Assembly (NCBI GenBank): GCA_023415235.1
Contig: JAEZLP010000051.1
Location: 1-45,138 of the forward strand
Reading direction: 5' to 3'
Origin: Bacillota bacterium
GTDB lineage: Bacteria; Bacillota; Clostridia; Peptostreptococcales; Anaerovoracaceae
Length of the DNA stretch: 45,138 nt
Shown here: positions 18,204-26,233 of the stretch, one piece after another
Numbering within the stretch: the stretch's first letter is position 1
Layout of the letters: each line of letters opens with the position of its first letter
Translations under genes and position numbers: made by a program
The notes under the pieces: generated by a model
Told to the model about the DNA's origin: nothing
The model's database searches: none
Seen by the model: only the letters and a program-made list of their open reading frames with translations

Positions 18204-18635
18204 TTATCGAACGCTTCTTTTATTTTGAAACCCTGTCGTGAAGAAGGATTCGCGGTCCGCAAGCTCTTGCTCATAGGCCTTTCTGCTGATCTTTCCGCTT
18301 TCCATCATCTCCAGCAGCTCCCTTTCCGTAAAGGAATACAGTTGATAATTGTAGATAATTTCCTTGTTGTTTCCCGTAGCTGACTGCCGGATTAAGGTTG
18401 AATTCAACTGGCTTGTCTGATCATGCAATGTGCTGTTCTGCCCCTGTGTTTTATATTCCACATATTGCCGGCTCAACTCAACGGTATCGTATTTTGAGGA
18501 AACGCTTGACTCAACCGAGATGTTTTGTCCGCCCGTCAACTGTTCTGCTGACTTGATCGTTTCCCGTTCCATCTTGGTTGCCGTTGCGGAATTGGATGTT
18601 TGTGCCCTGACAACACTTGAAATTGCAGCATTCAT
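18204..18635 (-). CDS. Unknown 143-residue protein under a sigma-D promoter
   Basis: I do not recognise the family. The product is hydrophilic, with no membrane helix or signal peptide. The first 60 residues are rich in Ser, Thr, Asn and Gln (MNAAISSVVRAQTSNSAT), followed by YDTVELSRQYVEYKTQ and an acidic-basic C-terminal helix with YSFTERELLEMMESGKIS. The DTVELS phrase and the Ser/Thr-rich N-terminus recall FlgM-like and other small flagellum-associated proteins, but this is only a resemblance. AAGGAGAG lies 7 nt before ATG 18635. A perfect sigma-D promoter at 18830-18856 reads toward it, which ties it to the motility regulon independently of homology. Confidence 0.8.
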   Translation of the reverse strand: MNAAISSVVRAQTSNSATATKMERETIKSAEQLTGGQNISVESSVSSKYDTVELSRQYVEYKTQGQNSTLHDQTSQLNSTLIRQSATGNNKEIIYNYQLYSFTERELLEMMESGKISRKAYEQELADRESFFTTGFQNKRSVR

Positions 18636-18667
18636 GGGTTATCTCTCCTTTCTGATACTTTATCAGT

Positions 18668-18687
18668 ACAGTATGCTCTCATACTGT
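18668..18687 (-). promoter_or_regulatory. Hairpin in the 5' leader of the 143-residue protein gene
   Basis: ACAGTATG and CATACTGT pair perfectly (8 bp) around CTCT, about 33 bp before the start codon. The sigma-D transcript would carry a leader of about 185 nt containing it. It may be an operator or an mRNA element; no T run follows. Confidence 0.4.
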
Positions 18688-18829
18688 TGACAGTGAAACA
18701 CGGAAAAAACAACCTTACGCTTTCCGGTTGCTCTTACCCTTTGTACTTCAGCTATTGTAAGCCGACACTTATTTCGTTCCACACATCTTATTGATTCCAT
18801 ATCGTCAGGATTAAAGTTCGCTGACTCTT

Positions 18830-18856
18830 ATATCGGCACAAAAGCATAAATCTTTA
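18830..18856 (-). promoter_or_regulatory. Perfect sigma-D (motility) promoter, leftward
   Basis: On the minus strand: TAAA (18856-18853), 15 nt, GCCGATAT (18837-18830). This equals the Bacillus subtilis sigma-D consensus at every fixed base with exact spacing. It drives the unknown 143-residue protein. Confidence 0.88.
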
Positions 18857-18897
18857 GAAAAAAATAAAAAAATTCTGGATTATTTCAGTATATTCCT

Positions 18898-18924
18898 TAA
18901 AAATTTGAAAACAGAAGCCGATAT
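18898..18924 (+). promoter_or_regulatory. Perfect sigma-D (motility) promoter, rightward
   Basis: TAAA (18898-18901), 15 nt, GCCGATAT (18917-18924), again an exact match to the sigma-D consensus. It lies 34 bp before the TTG start of the dCache-GGDEF-EAL gene, divergent from the leftward copy 41 bp away. Confidence 0.88.
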
Positions 18925-18958
18925 ATAATATGAATAATTATGCTCTGGGAGGGAAACA

Positions 18959-21631
18959 TTGAAGATTAAAAGCTCGCTTCGGAACAAACTCATAGTTGCC
19001 ATCTTTCTCGGATGTCTGATCCCCTATATTCTCGGAGGACTCTACCTCAAGTCCTATATGGAGAGATGGCTCTACAACAACAACCTTGAGAACACCAACC
19101 AGCTTCTTTATCGTATCAGCGACCTGATCGACGAATCTCTGGCTGCGGACATGGAGGAGGAGCTCAATCTGTTGTCTTCCCTGAGCGTCATTAAGGACGC
19201 AAAAAACAACCTTCAGAATTACACCCAATTTGAAGGCGAAACCTTTCATTACAGGGCAAGCGAGGTGGAAAAGGCCATAGAAGAACAGTTTCGCCTTGTG
19301 AAAATCAGCCATAAAGCCATTAACTTCGTATTCCTCGGTACGGAAGACGGAGGCTATATGGAATATCCCAGATTTCAGGCAGAAAACCCCTATGAGCCAA
19401 GACTGCGGCCGTGGTATCAATATTCCCTTTACAGCGACGACGTCATGATTTCAGAGCCCTACCGCACCGAGGTGTCAGGCGAGATGGTGGTGAGCTTTAC
19501 GAAGCGGGTCAGTGATGCTGAGGGAAAAAGTATCGGAGTGCTGGGAGTCACGGTGAATCTGAACAACCTGACGACAAGGATCAACAATATCAAGCTTGGA
19601 TATTCGGGACATATCCTGATCATGAGCCCTAATCATAAATTCCTTGTCAGTCCGACGCATCCCGAGTGGATCATGCAGACCCCCGCGGAAGCAGGTCTGG
19701 AGAGCTTCAAGGCCATGGGGATAGAAACGGAAACCGTCTTTGAAGCGGAGCTTGACGGGGTTGATTGCGTGATAAATGTTGTCACCTCGGATAAAACTGG
19801 GTGGCATATCATATCTGTGGCGGATAAAAACGATATCCTGAAAAAGGCGGATTCAGTCACCAGAATCCTCCTCACCTTATATGCCATGACCTTTGTGCTA
19901 ATCGTCCTGATCGTTTTTCAGATATCCAGGCGGTTTACTACTCCTGTTCTGGAAATCTCCTCAGTGATCAACCGCATGACCGATTTTGATTTCAATATGC
20001 CTGCGAACCTCAAGACGTATGCCGGACAGCGGGACGAGATCGGAACCGTCGCTGCAGCCATGGTGGATATGCATGACAACTATACCGAGTTTATGGATCA
20101 AGTCAACTATATCAACAAGGAGATTCAGCAGATCAATATTGAAAAAAACGAGCTATTGACATTGGAGGTTTCCAGAAACAATCCGTTTAGGGGAGTTATC
20201 GACTCCATGAATGTTCTGCTTGCAAAGATTCATCAGTATTTCGACGAACTGAAGGAAACCAACAAGGAAGTTGTCGCGAAAAACGAGCAGCTGACCAGAT
20301 CCAAAAAAGAGCTTATGGAACAGCTGGAAAAGGTGGACCGGCAGAATGAATACATCAACTTCCTGGCCCTTCACGATCCGCTGACAAAATTGCCCAACCG
20401 GAGGCAGTTCACCGACCTGCTGAATGAGAGGCTTGCGGAACAGAAAAAAGGCGCGGTGCTTCTGTTGGACCTGGATGATTTCAAGGGTATTAACGATACT
20501 CGAGGCCATGTTTTCGGGGACCGGGTCATCGAACACATGGCATTGAGGCTTTCGGAAATTACGGATGAGGACACGATAGTTTCCCGGTTCGGCGGGGACG
20601 AATTTCTTGTCATGAAGGTACGGAAGGGTATTCCCGGTGAGATAGACGATCTCATCGGAAAAATCCGGAATATTTTCAGCTCCAGTATAAATATAGACGA
20701 CAATTATATTGAAGTCCGGTTCAGTATGGGCATTTCCCTGTTTCCGGAGGACGGCAGGGATGTGGACCAGCTGGTTATGAATGCGGACCTGGCAATGTAC
20801 TCGGTCAAAGGCGCGGGGAAAAACGGGTATCAATATTTCGACAATCATATGATGAACAGCCAGATCATCAAGTCCAAAATAGAGACGCTGCTGAAGGAGG
20901 CGATTGAAAACGATGGGTTTGACATCGTTTATCAGCCTCAGATCGATCTAAGGACCTGTCTGATTTACGGGTATGAGGCCTTGCTTCGGCTGAAGAATTC
21001 GGACCTCTCACCCGGTGAATTTGTTCCTATCGCAGAAATCAACGGGTCCATAGCACGAATCGGAAGAATCGTTACGGAAAAAGTGATCAGACAGCTTGCG
21101 CTTTGGAAGCAGGCAGGCGTGGAACTGAAGCCTGTTTCCATTAATTTTTCCGCAAATCAGCTTCATGACAGCGGATATTTGAATTTTATCCAGCATCACC
21201 TGAAGAAAAACGGCATCGAACCTCGTTATATTGAAATAGAGATCACGGAGAGCATCTTTCTGGAAAATAGGCAAGCCACAATGGTCTTTTTGAAGAGGCT
21301 GAAAGAAATGGGCATTGCAATTTCCATCGACGACTTCGGAACAGGATATTCCTCGCTGAATTACCTGACCTTCCTGCCCGTTGATAAAATCAAGCTGGAT
21401 AGATCGCTGAACCTCAGATTCCTTGAGATGGAAAACACGAAGGTAATGGACAGTCTGATCTCGCTGGTTCATAGTCTTGGGCTTACGGTCATTGCGGAGG
21501 GCATTGAAACCATAGACCAGGTGGAAAGACTGAGAGAAGCCCAATGCGACTACGTCCAGGGTTACTATTACAGCCAGCCTCTGGCCCCCGACCAGGTGGG
21601 CGAGATTCATCTCAATCGTTTTAGAAAATAA
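18959..21631 (+). CDS. dCache-HAMP-GGDEF-EAL receptor for cyclic di-GMP signalling
   Basis: 890 residues. Membrane helix about 10-30; extracellular double Cache domain about 35-295; second helix about 300-325; HAMP about 325-380; coiled coil about 380-465; GGDEF 545-549; EAL 673-675. The Cache pocket has Tyr145, Arg150, Trp152 and Tyr153 in the spacing of the known amino-acid-binding motif, but the expected later Asp is Thr198 (GVLGVTVNL). The inhibitory RxxD site before GGDEF is absent. EAL catalytic motifs (EITES, DDFGTGYSS, AEGIET) are intact. Translation starts at TTG 18959 with GGGAGGG 5 nt upstream. The sigma-D promoter places it in the motility regulon, so it probably tunes cyclic di-GMP in motile cells. 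Confidence 0.92.
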   Translation: MKIKSSLRNKLIVAIFLGCLIPYILGGLYLKSYMERWLYNNNLENTNQLLYRISDLIDESLAADMEEELNLLSSLSVIKDAKNNLQNYTQFEGETFHYRASEVEKAIEEQFRLVKISHKAINFVFLGTEDGGYMEYPRFQAENPYEPRLRPWYQYSLYSDDVMISEPYRTEVSGEMVVSFTKRVSDAEGKSIGVLGVTVNLNNLTTRINNIKLGYSGHILIMSPNHKFLVSPTHPEWIMQTPAEAGLESFKAMGIETETVFEAELDGVDCVINVVTSDKTGWHIISVADKNDILKKADSVTRILLTLYAMTFVLIVLIVFQISRRFTTPVLEISSVINRMTDFDFNMPANLKTYAGQRDEIGTVAAAMVDMHDNYTEFMDQVNYINKEIQQINIEKNELLTLEVSRNNPFRGVIDSMNVLLAKIHQYFDELKETNKEVVAKNEQLTRSKKELMEQLEKVDRQNEYINFLALHDPLTKLPNRRQFTDLLNERLAEQKKGAVLLLDLDDFKGINDTRGHVFGDRVIEHMALRLSEITDEDTIVSRFGGDEFLVMKVRKGIPGEIDDLIGKIRNIFSSSINIDDNYIEVRFSMGISLFPEDGRDVDQLVMNADLAMYSVKGAGKNGYQYFDNHMMNSQIIKSKIETLLKEAIENDGFDIVYQPQIDLRTCLIYGYEALLRLKNSDLSPGEFVPIAEINGSIARIGRIVTEKVIRQLALWKQAGVELKPVSINFSANQLHDSGYLNFIQHHLKKNGIEPRYIEIEITESIFLENRQATMVFLKRLKEMGIAISIDDFGTGYSSLNYLTFLPVDKIKLDRSLNLRFLEMENTKVMDSLISLVHSLGLTVIAEGIETIDQVERLREAQCDYVQGYYYSQPLAPDQVGEIHLNRFRK

Positions 21632-21633
21632 GA

Positions 21634-21661
21634 TTGCTCTGGAACGAATATTTTGTATAAT
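21634..21661 (+). promoter_or_regulatory. Sigma-A promoter for the pspC gene
   Basis: TTGCTC (21634-21639), 16 nt, TATAAT (21656-21661). The -10 is a perfect consensus and the -35 matches at four of six bases. It begins just after the stop of the dCache gene, giving the PspC gene its own expression. Confidence 0.6.
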
Positions 21662-21734
21662 GGAATTGCAGTGAATCAGGATATCGATTTGCGGCATAAT
21701 CCGTCGATAGTTATAAAAAAGGGGATAGAGAGAA

Positions 21735-22145
21735 ATGGATAAGAAACTGTATAAATCATCAAACGATAAGGTTCTGGCAGGAGTCTGCGGCGGAATCGGA
21801 GAATATTTCGCGGTAGATTCGGTAATCATTCGGCTTTTATGGGTGGTATTCACCCTGATAGGAGGAGCGGGCCTGATCGCTTATATCATCGCCGCAATTA
21901 TAATACCATCCAATCCGTCATACAATTCCAGCGAGAACTCCTATACGAGAGAGAGCGACCCCGCTGATCATACAGAGCGAAGGCAAAGCAACAGGAACAC
22001 TTCCCTGGTGCTCGGTGTAATTCTGGTCCTATTCGGCGCATTTGTTCTGATCAGGGATTTTATTCCCTGGATACCGAGAGATTTCATTCTGGCCATTGTC
22101 CTGATCGGATTGGGAATCTTCTTTCTTCTTAGAGTTAAAAAGTAG
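21735..22145 (+). CDS. PspC-domain membrane protein
   Basis: 136 residues. The N-terminal 60 residues are a classic PspC domain: KLYKSSNDKVLAGVCGGIGEYF, then DSVIIRLLWVVFTLIGGAGLIAYIIAAIIIP. A polar linker (about 62-90) leads to two further hydrophobic segments at the C-terminus. In enterobacteria PspC signals envelope stress; in Gram-positive bacteria PspC-domain proteins are small membrane proteins linked to envelope stress, with varied detail. There is no PspA or LiaR neighbour here. GGGGATAGAGAG precedes ATG 21735. Confidence 0.88.
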   Translation: MDKKLYKSSNDKVLAGVCGGIGEYFAVDSVIIRLLWVVFTLIGGAGLIAYIIAAIIIPSNPSYNSSENSYTRESDPADHTERRQSNRNTSLVLGVILVLFGAFVLIRDFIPWIPRDFILAIVLIGLGIFFLLRVKK

Positions 22146-22219
22146 AAAGGAGCTGTTTCTCATTTATTGCGAATAGACAACAATCATTATCGCAAATAGA
22201 CGATAAGCGTTGAATTTCG

Positions 22220-22804
22220 TCATTTGCATGCATATTTGCCGCCGAATTCCTTTCTGGCCAGGTCGGTGTATTTTTCTATGAACTCTGATTTGGCCTCCGT
22301 GTACCCGTCGCGGTCATTCCTGAAGCTGTCAATCAGCTTCTTTTTTAGTTGGATGTACTCATGGGCTACGGACTTGTGCCTTCGCAGGTAATCCCGGAAG
22401 TATAGTTCGTTCCAATCTCCGGGATAGCGGATATGCAAATGATAGACTTTTTCTGCGAATCCCTTTTCCGTATAGCCCTTCAGAAGCATCATATGAGGGG
22501 GAGGATTGTCAGGCTGCTCTGTAAAGATATATCCGTTTTCCTCCAATTTACGGACCAGTTCTTCCGTATCCGTGTCGGTGGAGATCTCCAGAAGGATATC
22601 GATGGTAGGCTTTGCCGTCATACCGTAAACCGCAGTACTTCCAATGTGGTTGATGCGGACAATGCTTTGCTTTTCAATGATTTTCATAAGCTGATTCTCT
22701 TCCTCCCGGTACCAGCCGTCCCATTCCGGATCATAGGGACTCAGTATAACGGGAAAGAGGAGCCATAATTCCTCATTCGTCATTTCATACCATGGTTTTT
22801 TCAT
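22220..22804 (-). CDS. GrpB-family protein (nucleotidyltransferase superfamily)
   Basis: 194 residues. GrpB/UPF0157 features: SPYDPEWDGWYREEEN, the NHIGSTAVYGMTAKPTIDIL segment (GST-x-V and the acidic DIL), HLHIRYPGDWN and the C-terminal FRDYLRRHKSVAHEY. Members have a nucleotidyltransferase fold; the substrate is not generally known. ATG 22804 is chosen because GGAGGTGGAG lies just upstream; the open frame continues upstream to 23155 but that part has no family similarity. The gene stands alone. Confidence 0.85.
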   Translation of the reverse strand: MKKPWYEMTNEELWLLFPVILSPYDPEWDGWYREEENQLMKIIEKQSIVRINHIGSTAVYGMTAKPTIDILLEISTDTDTEELVRKLEENGYIFTEQPDNPPPHMMLLKGYTEKGFAEKVYHLHIRYPGDWNELYFRDYLRRHKSVAHEYIQLKKKLIDSFRNDRDGYTEAKSEFIEKYTDLARKEFGGKYACK

Positions 22805-23119
22805 TTCTCCACCTCCGGCAAACAGCGGTTTTTCAATAAAGAATATAGTATAGGCATACATATTCCTATCATAACATATGTTACGAGTGCTTGTCCCAGT
22901 ATCCTTTTTTGGCCGAAATCCTTTCGGCAAGTAAAATAACTGCAGACAAAAACAAATAAAGACACGAATGTCGCCTACGCAAAACCAAACAATTTCAATA
23001 TGGGATCGGCATAAAAGACATTCGTGTCGCATAATATTGAGAATCGTGCAATGAAGTAAAAAGAATAAAATTGGTAAAAAAACTGCATAATATCCTTGAA
23101 CCGAAAGGGAGGCGATACA
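22805..23119. other. 315-bp gap with a 12-bp palindrome and a long-loop inverted repeat
   Basis: Between divergent genes. A perfect palindrome TAACATATGTTA lies at 22872-22883 and could be an operator for the GrpB gene. GACACGAATGTC (22961-22972) and GACATTCGTGTC (23017-23028) are exact reverse complements separated by 44 nt. I see no gene and no clear promoter here. Confidence 0.5.
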
Positions 23120-23311
23120 ATGAAAAAATTCAGCTGCTCCTGCATCGATGAGCAATTTACGCGTCCGGACCAGGTCTTTGTGGGCTTTGATGAAAAATCG
23201 GTCAGCAGTATTTTATGCGCTTACCGTCCGAAACAGAAGGTGAGCCTGAGAAGCATAAAGCTTGAGGTCAACTATTGCCCCAAGTGCGGAGCGAAGCTGG
23301 AGGACGCGTAG
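23120..23311 (+). CDS. Small zinc-ribbon-like protein, 63 residues
   Basis: Function not recognised. An N-terminal CSC (Cys5 and Cys7) and a C-terminal YCPKCGAKL knuckle suggest one metal site, with a single further Cys between. The CPKCGAKL ending is typical of short zinc-ribbon proteins. GGGAGGCG lies 7 nt before ATG 23120, which is chosen over an upstream in-frame ATG at 23096 for that reason. It is probably cytoplasmic. It converges with the PhzF gene. Confidence 0.7.
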   Translation: MKKFSCSCIDEQFTRPDQVFVGFDEKSVSSILCAYRPKQKVSLRSIKLEVNYCPKCGAKLEDA

Positions 23312-23343
23312 CTGTCAATCCCTCTTCACCTTTGTTCGTTTCA

Positions 23344-24246
23344 TTATGACAGGTTGATTTCGCCCTTTGCGAGAATTGCGGCAGATCCGCCTACTTGTAC
23401 GGATACCTCTCCGCCCGCGTCGGAAAGCCTACTCTGTATTTTCGAGGGGCGGTTCATGGCTTCACCCTGAATGAAAAGATTTTCCGAACCCGATTTTAGC
23501 AAACCGTGCCGATAAAGATAATAGGTCAGCGCTCCGTTGGAGGTTCCGGTTGCCGCCTCCTCATCGATATCATAGAGCGGAGCAAAGTTTCTGCAATGGA
23601 AAGCTCCGTCCTTTGAATTCGGTGTAAAGGCATGAACCCCTACCACTTCATATTTCTTTGACAGCGCGGCAAGTGCCGGAAAATCCGGATGAATGGCCGC
23701 AAGCTGCTCCTCGTCCCGGACCGGAAGGATGATATCGGGAAGGCCTGTGGAAATCATTTCGGGAATCAGGACAGTACCGGCTTTTTCGCTGTTCCGTAAG
23801 ATTCCCTGATTCTCATCGCTGATTCCCATAATCCGGTATAGCTCAGCTTTTTTATCCTGGTCCGCAATTTCTCCGATGTACTGGGGAACTGCCATGTCCA
23901 TCAGAACCAACCCTTTTGACATGTCAATGCTGAGACTTCCCGCAAGGGTATGATTGATATAGGATGACTGAAAATCCGCCAGCCCGGCGTCGGCAAGTGC
24001 ATAGAAGGCGCCGATGGTGGCGTGTCCGCAGAGATCCACCTCGGCGGCAGGTGTGAAATACCGGATATTGAATTCTTTTTTGCCGGTTTGTTTGATAAAC
24101 GCTGTTTCCGAGTAACGAAGCTCCGCGGCGGTTTTTCGCATTACCTCTTCATCGGGAAAGTCGGCGTCCTTTTCCAGGATTACAATTCCGGCTGGGTTAC
24201 CGCCAAACAGTGTATCGGTAAACGCATCCACGATATAAAATTTCAT
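23344..24246 (-). CDS. PhzF-family isomerase/epimerase
   Basis: 300 residues, typical of the PhzF family of diaminopimelate-epimerase-like enzymes. The N-terminus KFYIVDAFTDTLFGGNPAGIVIL, the catalytic-Glu segment LRYSETAF, the FTPAAEVDLCGHATIG motif and the late DEEAATGTSNGAL motif are all present. The reaction is unknown; family members catalyse proton shifts on varied small molecules, and there is no phenazine pathway here. GGAGGAG precedes ATG 24246; six extra in-frame residues upstream are rejected. It stands alone, divergent from the ABC-F leader. Confidence 0.9.
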   Translation of the reverse strand: MKFYIVDAFTDTLFGGNPAGIVILEKDADFPDEEVMRKTAAELRYSETAFIKQTGKKEFNIRYFTPAAEVDLCGHATIGAFYALADAGLADFQSSYINHTLAGSLSIDMSKGLVLMDMAVPQYIGEIADQDKKAELYRIMGISDENQGILRNSEKAGTVLIPEMISTGLPDIILPVRDEEQLAAIHPDFPALAALSKKYEVVGVHAFTPNSKDGAFHCRNFAPLYDIDEEAATGTSNGALTYYLYRHGLLKSGSENLFIQGEAMNRPSKIQSRLSDAGGEVSVQVGGSAAILAKGEINLS

Positions 24247-24385
24247 AAAACTCCTCCGTTCCATATTCCCGGATCATAAACCGATCCGGCTGTCCATTCC
24301 ATAAAATCATAATACGCTCCAAGATGAAGTTCAAGTGGCTGACGATAAATTTTCGCAGCAGCATCCTTTCATTGCAGTGCGAAGC

Positions 24386-24414
24386 TTGACAGATCGTGGG
24401 GCCCTTAATATAAT
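24386..24414 (+). promoter_or_regulatory. Consensus sigma-A promoter for the ABC-F gene
   Basis: TTGACA (24386-24391), 17 nt, TATAAT (24409-24414): a perfect match in both boxes and spacing. Transcription should start near 24421, leaving a leader of about 275 nt before the ABC-F start. Such a strong promoter implies control after initiation. Confidence 0.92.
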
Positions 24415-24449
24415 AAAATCGTACTAAAAATAAACAGATTGGAGTTGAA

Positions 24450-24639
24450 AAGATGCGTAAATAAGCTTGCTTAATTTTTAATGCGTTGAGATAGGGGACC
24501 GAAACGGATTGACTGTCAGAGTTGAACCCGTATTTTGCAGCGCTTAAGCAAGGAAATTATCGCATCTTAAAAATCCATTTCCATATCTACCGTCGGGATA
24601 CTGCCGGTACCATATTACCTTTTTTAGGATTTGTTTAAG
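24450..24639 (+). promoter_or_regulatory. ABC-F attenuation leader: anti-antiterminator and antiterminator pairings
   Basis: Two pairings exclude each other. Resting fold: AAGATGCG (24450-24457, covering the upstream-ORF start) with CGCATCTT (24561-24568), stacked on CTTGCTTAA (24466-24474) with TTAAGCAAG (24544-24552). Alternative fold: CTTAAAAATCC (24566-24576) with GGATTTgtTTAAG (24627-24639), 11 bp with a 2-nt bulge. The alternative fold takes bases from the left arm of the terminator at 24637. A ribosome stalled on the short upstream ORF would break the first fold and favour the second, allowing read-through. Confidence 0.7.
24453..24464 (+). CDS. Three-codon leader peptide MRK
   Basis: ATG CGT AAA TAA, with GGAG (24441-24444) 8 nt upstream. 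It begins about 30 nt after the predicted transcription start and lies inside the left arm of the long-range leader fold. Tiny upstream ORFs in leaders of antibiotic-resistance ABC-F genes act as sensors of drug-stalled ribosomes in other Firmicutes. The same role is inferred here from position and pairing. Confidence 0.65.
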   Translation: MRK

Positions 24640-24670
24640 TTGCAGGGAATAATTTTCTTGCAGCTTTTTT
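24637..24670 (+). terminator. Leader terminator (attenuator) of the ABC-F gene
   Basis: Arms 24637-24648 and 24655-24666 pair over 12 bp (three G-U) around a 6-nt loop, followed by T6. It ends 28 nt before the ABC-F start. Its left arm overlaps the antiterminator partner at 24635-24639. Confidence 0.85.
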
Positions 24671-24698
24671 ATTATGAATGAATAAAGGAAGTGATTTC

Positions 24699-26180
24699 AT
24701 GTCGTTAATCAATATAAACAATATGACCTTCTCCTATGATACCAGCTACGACAATATCTTTGAGAATGTATCCTTTCAAATCGATACAAACTGGAAGCTG
24801 GGTCTGACGGGAAGAAACGGAAGGGGTAAAACTACTCTGCTCAACCTTTTCATGGGGAAATACGAATACAGCGGATCAATACAGTCAACTGTGGATTTTG
24901 ATTACTTTCCCTATGAGGTGTCGGATCCGGCCTGTTGCACCATGGACCTTGTCCACGAGGTTATCCCGGTGTTCGAGCATTGGGAACTGCAGCGGGAGCT
25001 ATCCCTGCTTGATGTTGACGAGGAGGTGCTGCACCGGCCTTTTCATACCTTGAGCAACGGAGAGCGCACCAAGGTTCTTCTGGCAGCCCTGTTTCTGAAG
25101 CAAGGAAACTTTCTCCTGATCGATGAGCCGACCAACCATCTGGATCTGGACGGCAGGGAAAAGGTTGGACAGTATCTAGATTCCAAGAGGGGGTTTATCC
25201 TGGTCTCCCATGACAGACTGTTTCTGGATCAATGTGTCGATCACATCCTCTCGATCAACAGGAATGGAATTGAGGTATGCAAGGGAAACTTTTCCACATG
25301 GATGCAGAACAAGGAGCGCCAGGACCGTTATGAGCTGGCTGAAAACGAAAAACTGAAGAAGGAAATCAAAGTCCTGACCGAAGCAGCCAGACGTACGGCC
25401 AACTGGTCTGATAAAATCGAGAGGACAAAGAACGGGAAATTGATCTCGGGGATCAAGGCGGACAAAGGCTACACAGGCCATCAGGCAGCGAAGATGATGA
25501 AGCGGTCCAAATGTCTTGAAGCGCGGCAAGAGAAAGCCATTGAAGAGAAATCAAGTCTGCTGAAAAATATAGAAACGGCAGACAGCCTGTCCATCAAACC
25601 CATGAGATACCATAGCAGAAGGCTTCTCGAGGTGGAAGACCTGACAATCCTTCACGACGGAAGGCGGGTTGCGGAGAAGATATCTTTCGTTGTCGAAGCC
25701 GGTGACCGAATTGCGCTGGTGGGAAAAAACGGATCCGGAAAGACGAGCATCCTGAAGCTGATTCTGGGAGAGGACATTGTCTGTGAAGGCAGGCTCCAAA
25801 TCGGCAGCGGGCTGGTCATCTCCTATATTTCCCAGGACACCTCCTATCTGAGAGGAAATCTTACGGATTTTGCAAGGAAGGAGAATATCGAGGAAAGTCT
25901 TTTCAAGGCAATCCTTCGCAAGCTGGATTTTGAGCGGGTCCAATTTGACAAAGATATAGCGGAATTCAGTGAAGGACAGAAAAAGAAGGTCCTGATCGCA
26001 AAAAGCCTGTGTCAGCAGGCCCATCTGTATATCTGGGATGAACCGCTGAACTTTATCGATGTGATTTCCAGAATGCAGATAGAGGAACTGCTGCTGAAAC
26101 ACAAGCCTACAATGATCTTCGTGGAGCATGACAGGGCGTTCTGCGATAACGTATCTACAAAAAAAGTATTTCTTGAGTGA
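24699..26180 (+). CDS. Lsa-type ABC-F ribosome protection protein
   Basis: 493 residues with two ABC ATPase domains and no membrane segment, so it acts on the ribosome rather than as an exporter. Domain 1: Walker A GRNGRGKTT, signature LSNGERTKV, Walker B LLIDEPTNHLDL. The linker (about 195-290) is long and rich in charged residues and corresponds to the antibiotic-resistance domain. Domain 2: GKNGSGKTS, signature FSEGQKKKV, Walker B IWDEPLNFIDV. The phrase LYIWDEPLN and overall similarity match Lsa proteins, which confer lincosamide, streptogramin A and pleuromutilin resistance; the exact spectrum cannot be read here. AAGGAAGTGA lies 5 nt before ATG 24699, chosen over in-frame ATG 24678. Confidence 0.9.
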   Translation: MSLININNMTFSYDTSYDNIFENVSFQIDTNWKLGLTGRNGRGKTTLLNLFMGKYEYSGSIQSTVDFDYFPYEVSDPACCTMDLVHEVIPVFEHWELQRELSLLDVDEEVLHRPFHTLSNGERTKVLLAALFLKQGNFLLIDEPTNHLDLDGREKVGQYLDSKRGFILVSHDRLFLDQCVDHILSINRNGIEVCKGNFSTWMQNKERQDRYELAENEKLKKEIKVLTEAARRTANWSDKIERTKNGKLISGIKADKGYTGHQAAKMMKRSKCLEARQEKAIEEKSSLLKNIETADSLSIKPMRYHSRRLLEVEDLTILHDGRRVAEKISFVVEAGDRIALVGKNGSGKTSILKLILGEDIVCEGRLQIGSGLVISYISQDTSYLRGNLTDFARKENIEESLFKAILRKLDFERVQFDKDIAEFSEGQKKKVLIAKSLCQQAHLYIWDEPLNFIDVISRMQIEELLLKHKPTMIFVEHDRAFCDNVSTKKVFLE

Positions 26181-26233
26181 AACAGCGTACTTTAAACAGT
26201 AGATGAAACGGAGTACGCTAAACAGGAAAGGAA

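Noticed and set aside
18904..18930. Sigma-A promoter TTGAAA...TAATAT before the dCache gene
   Set aside because: Spacer is only 15 nt; the exact sigma-D motif in the same bases explains them better.
22805..23155. 117-residue upstream extension of the GrpB protein
   Set aside because: Excellent GGAGGTGGAG site directly before ATG 22804; the extension has no family similarity and contains the inverted repeat.
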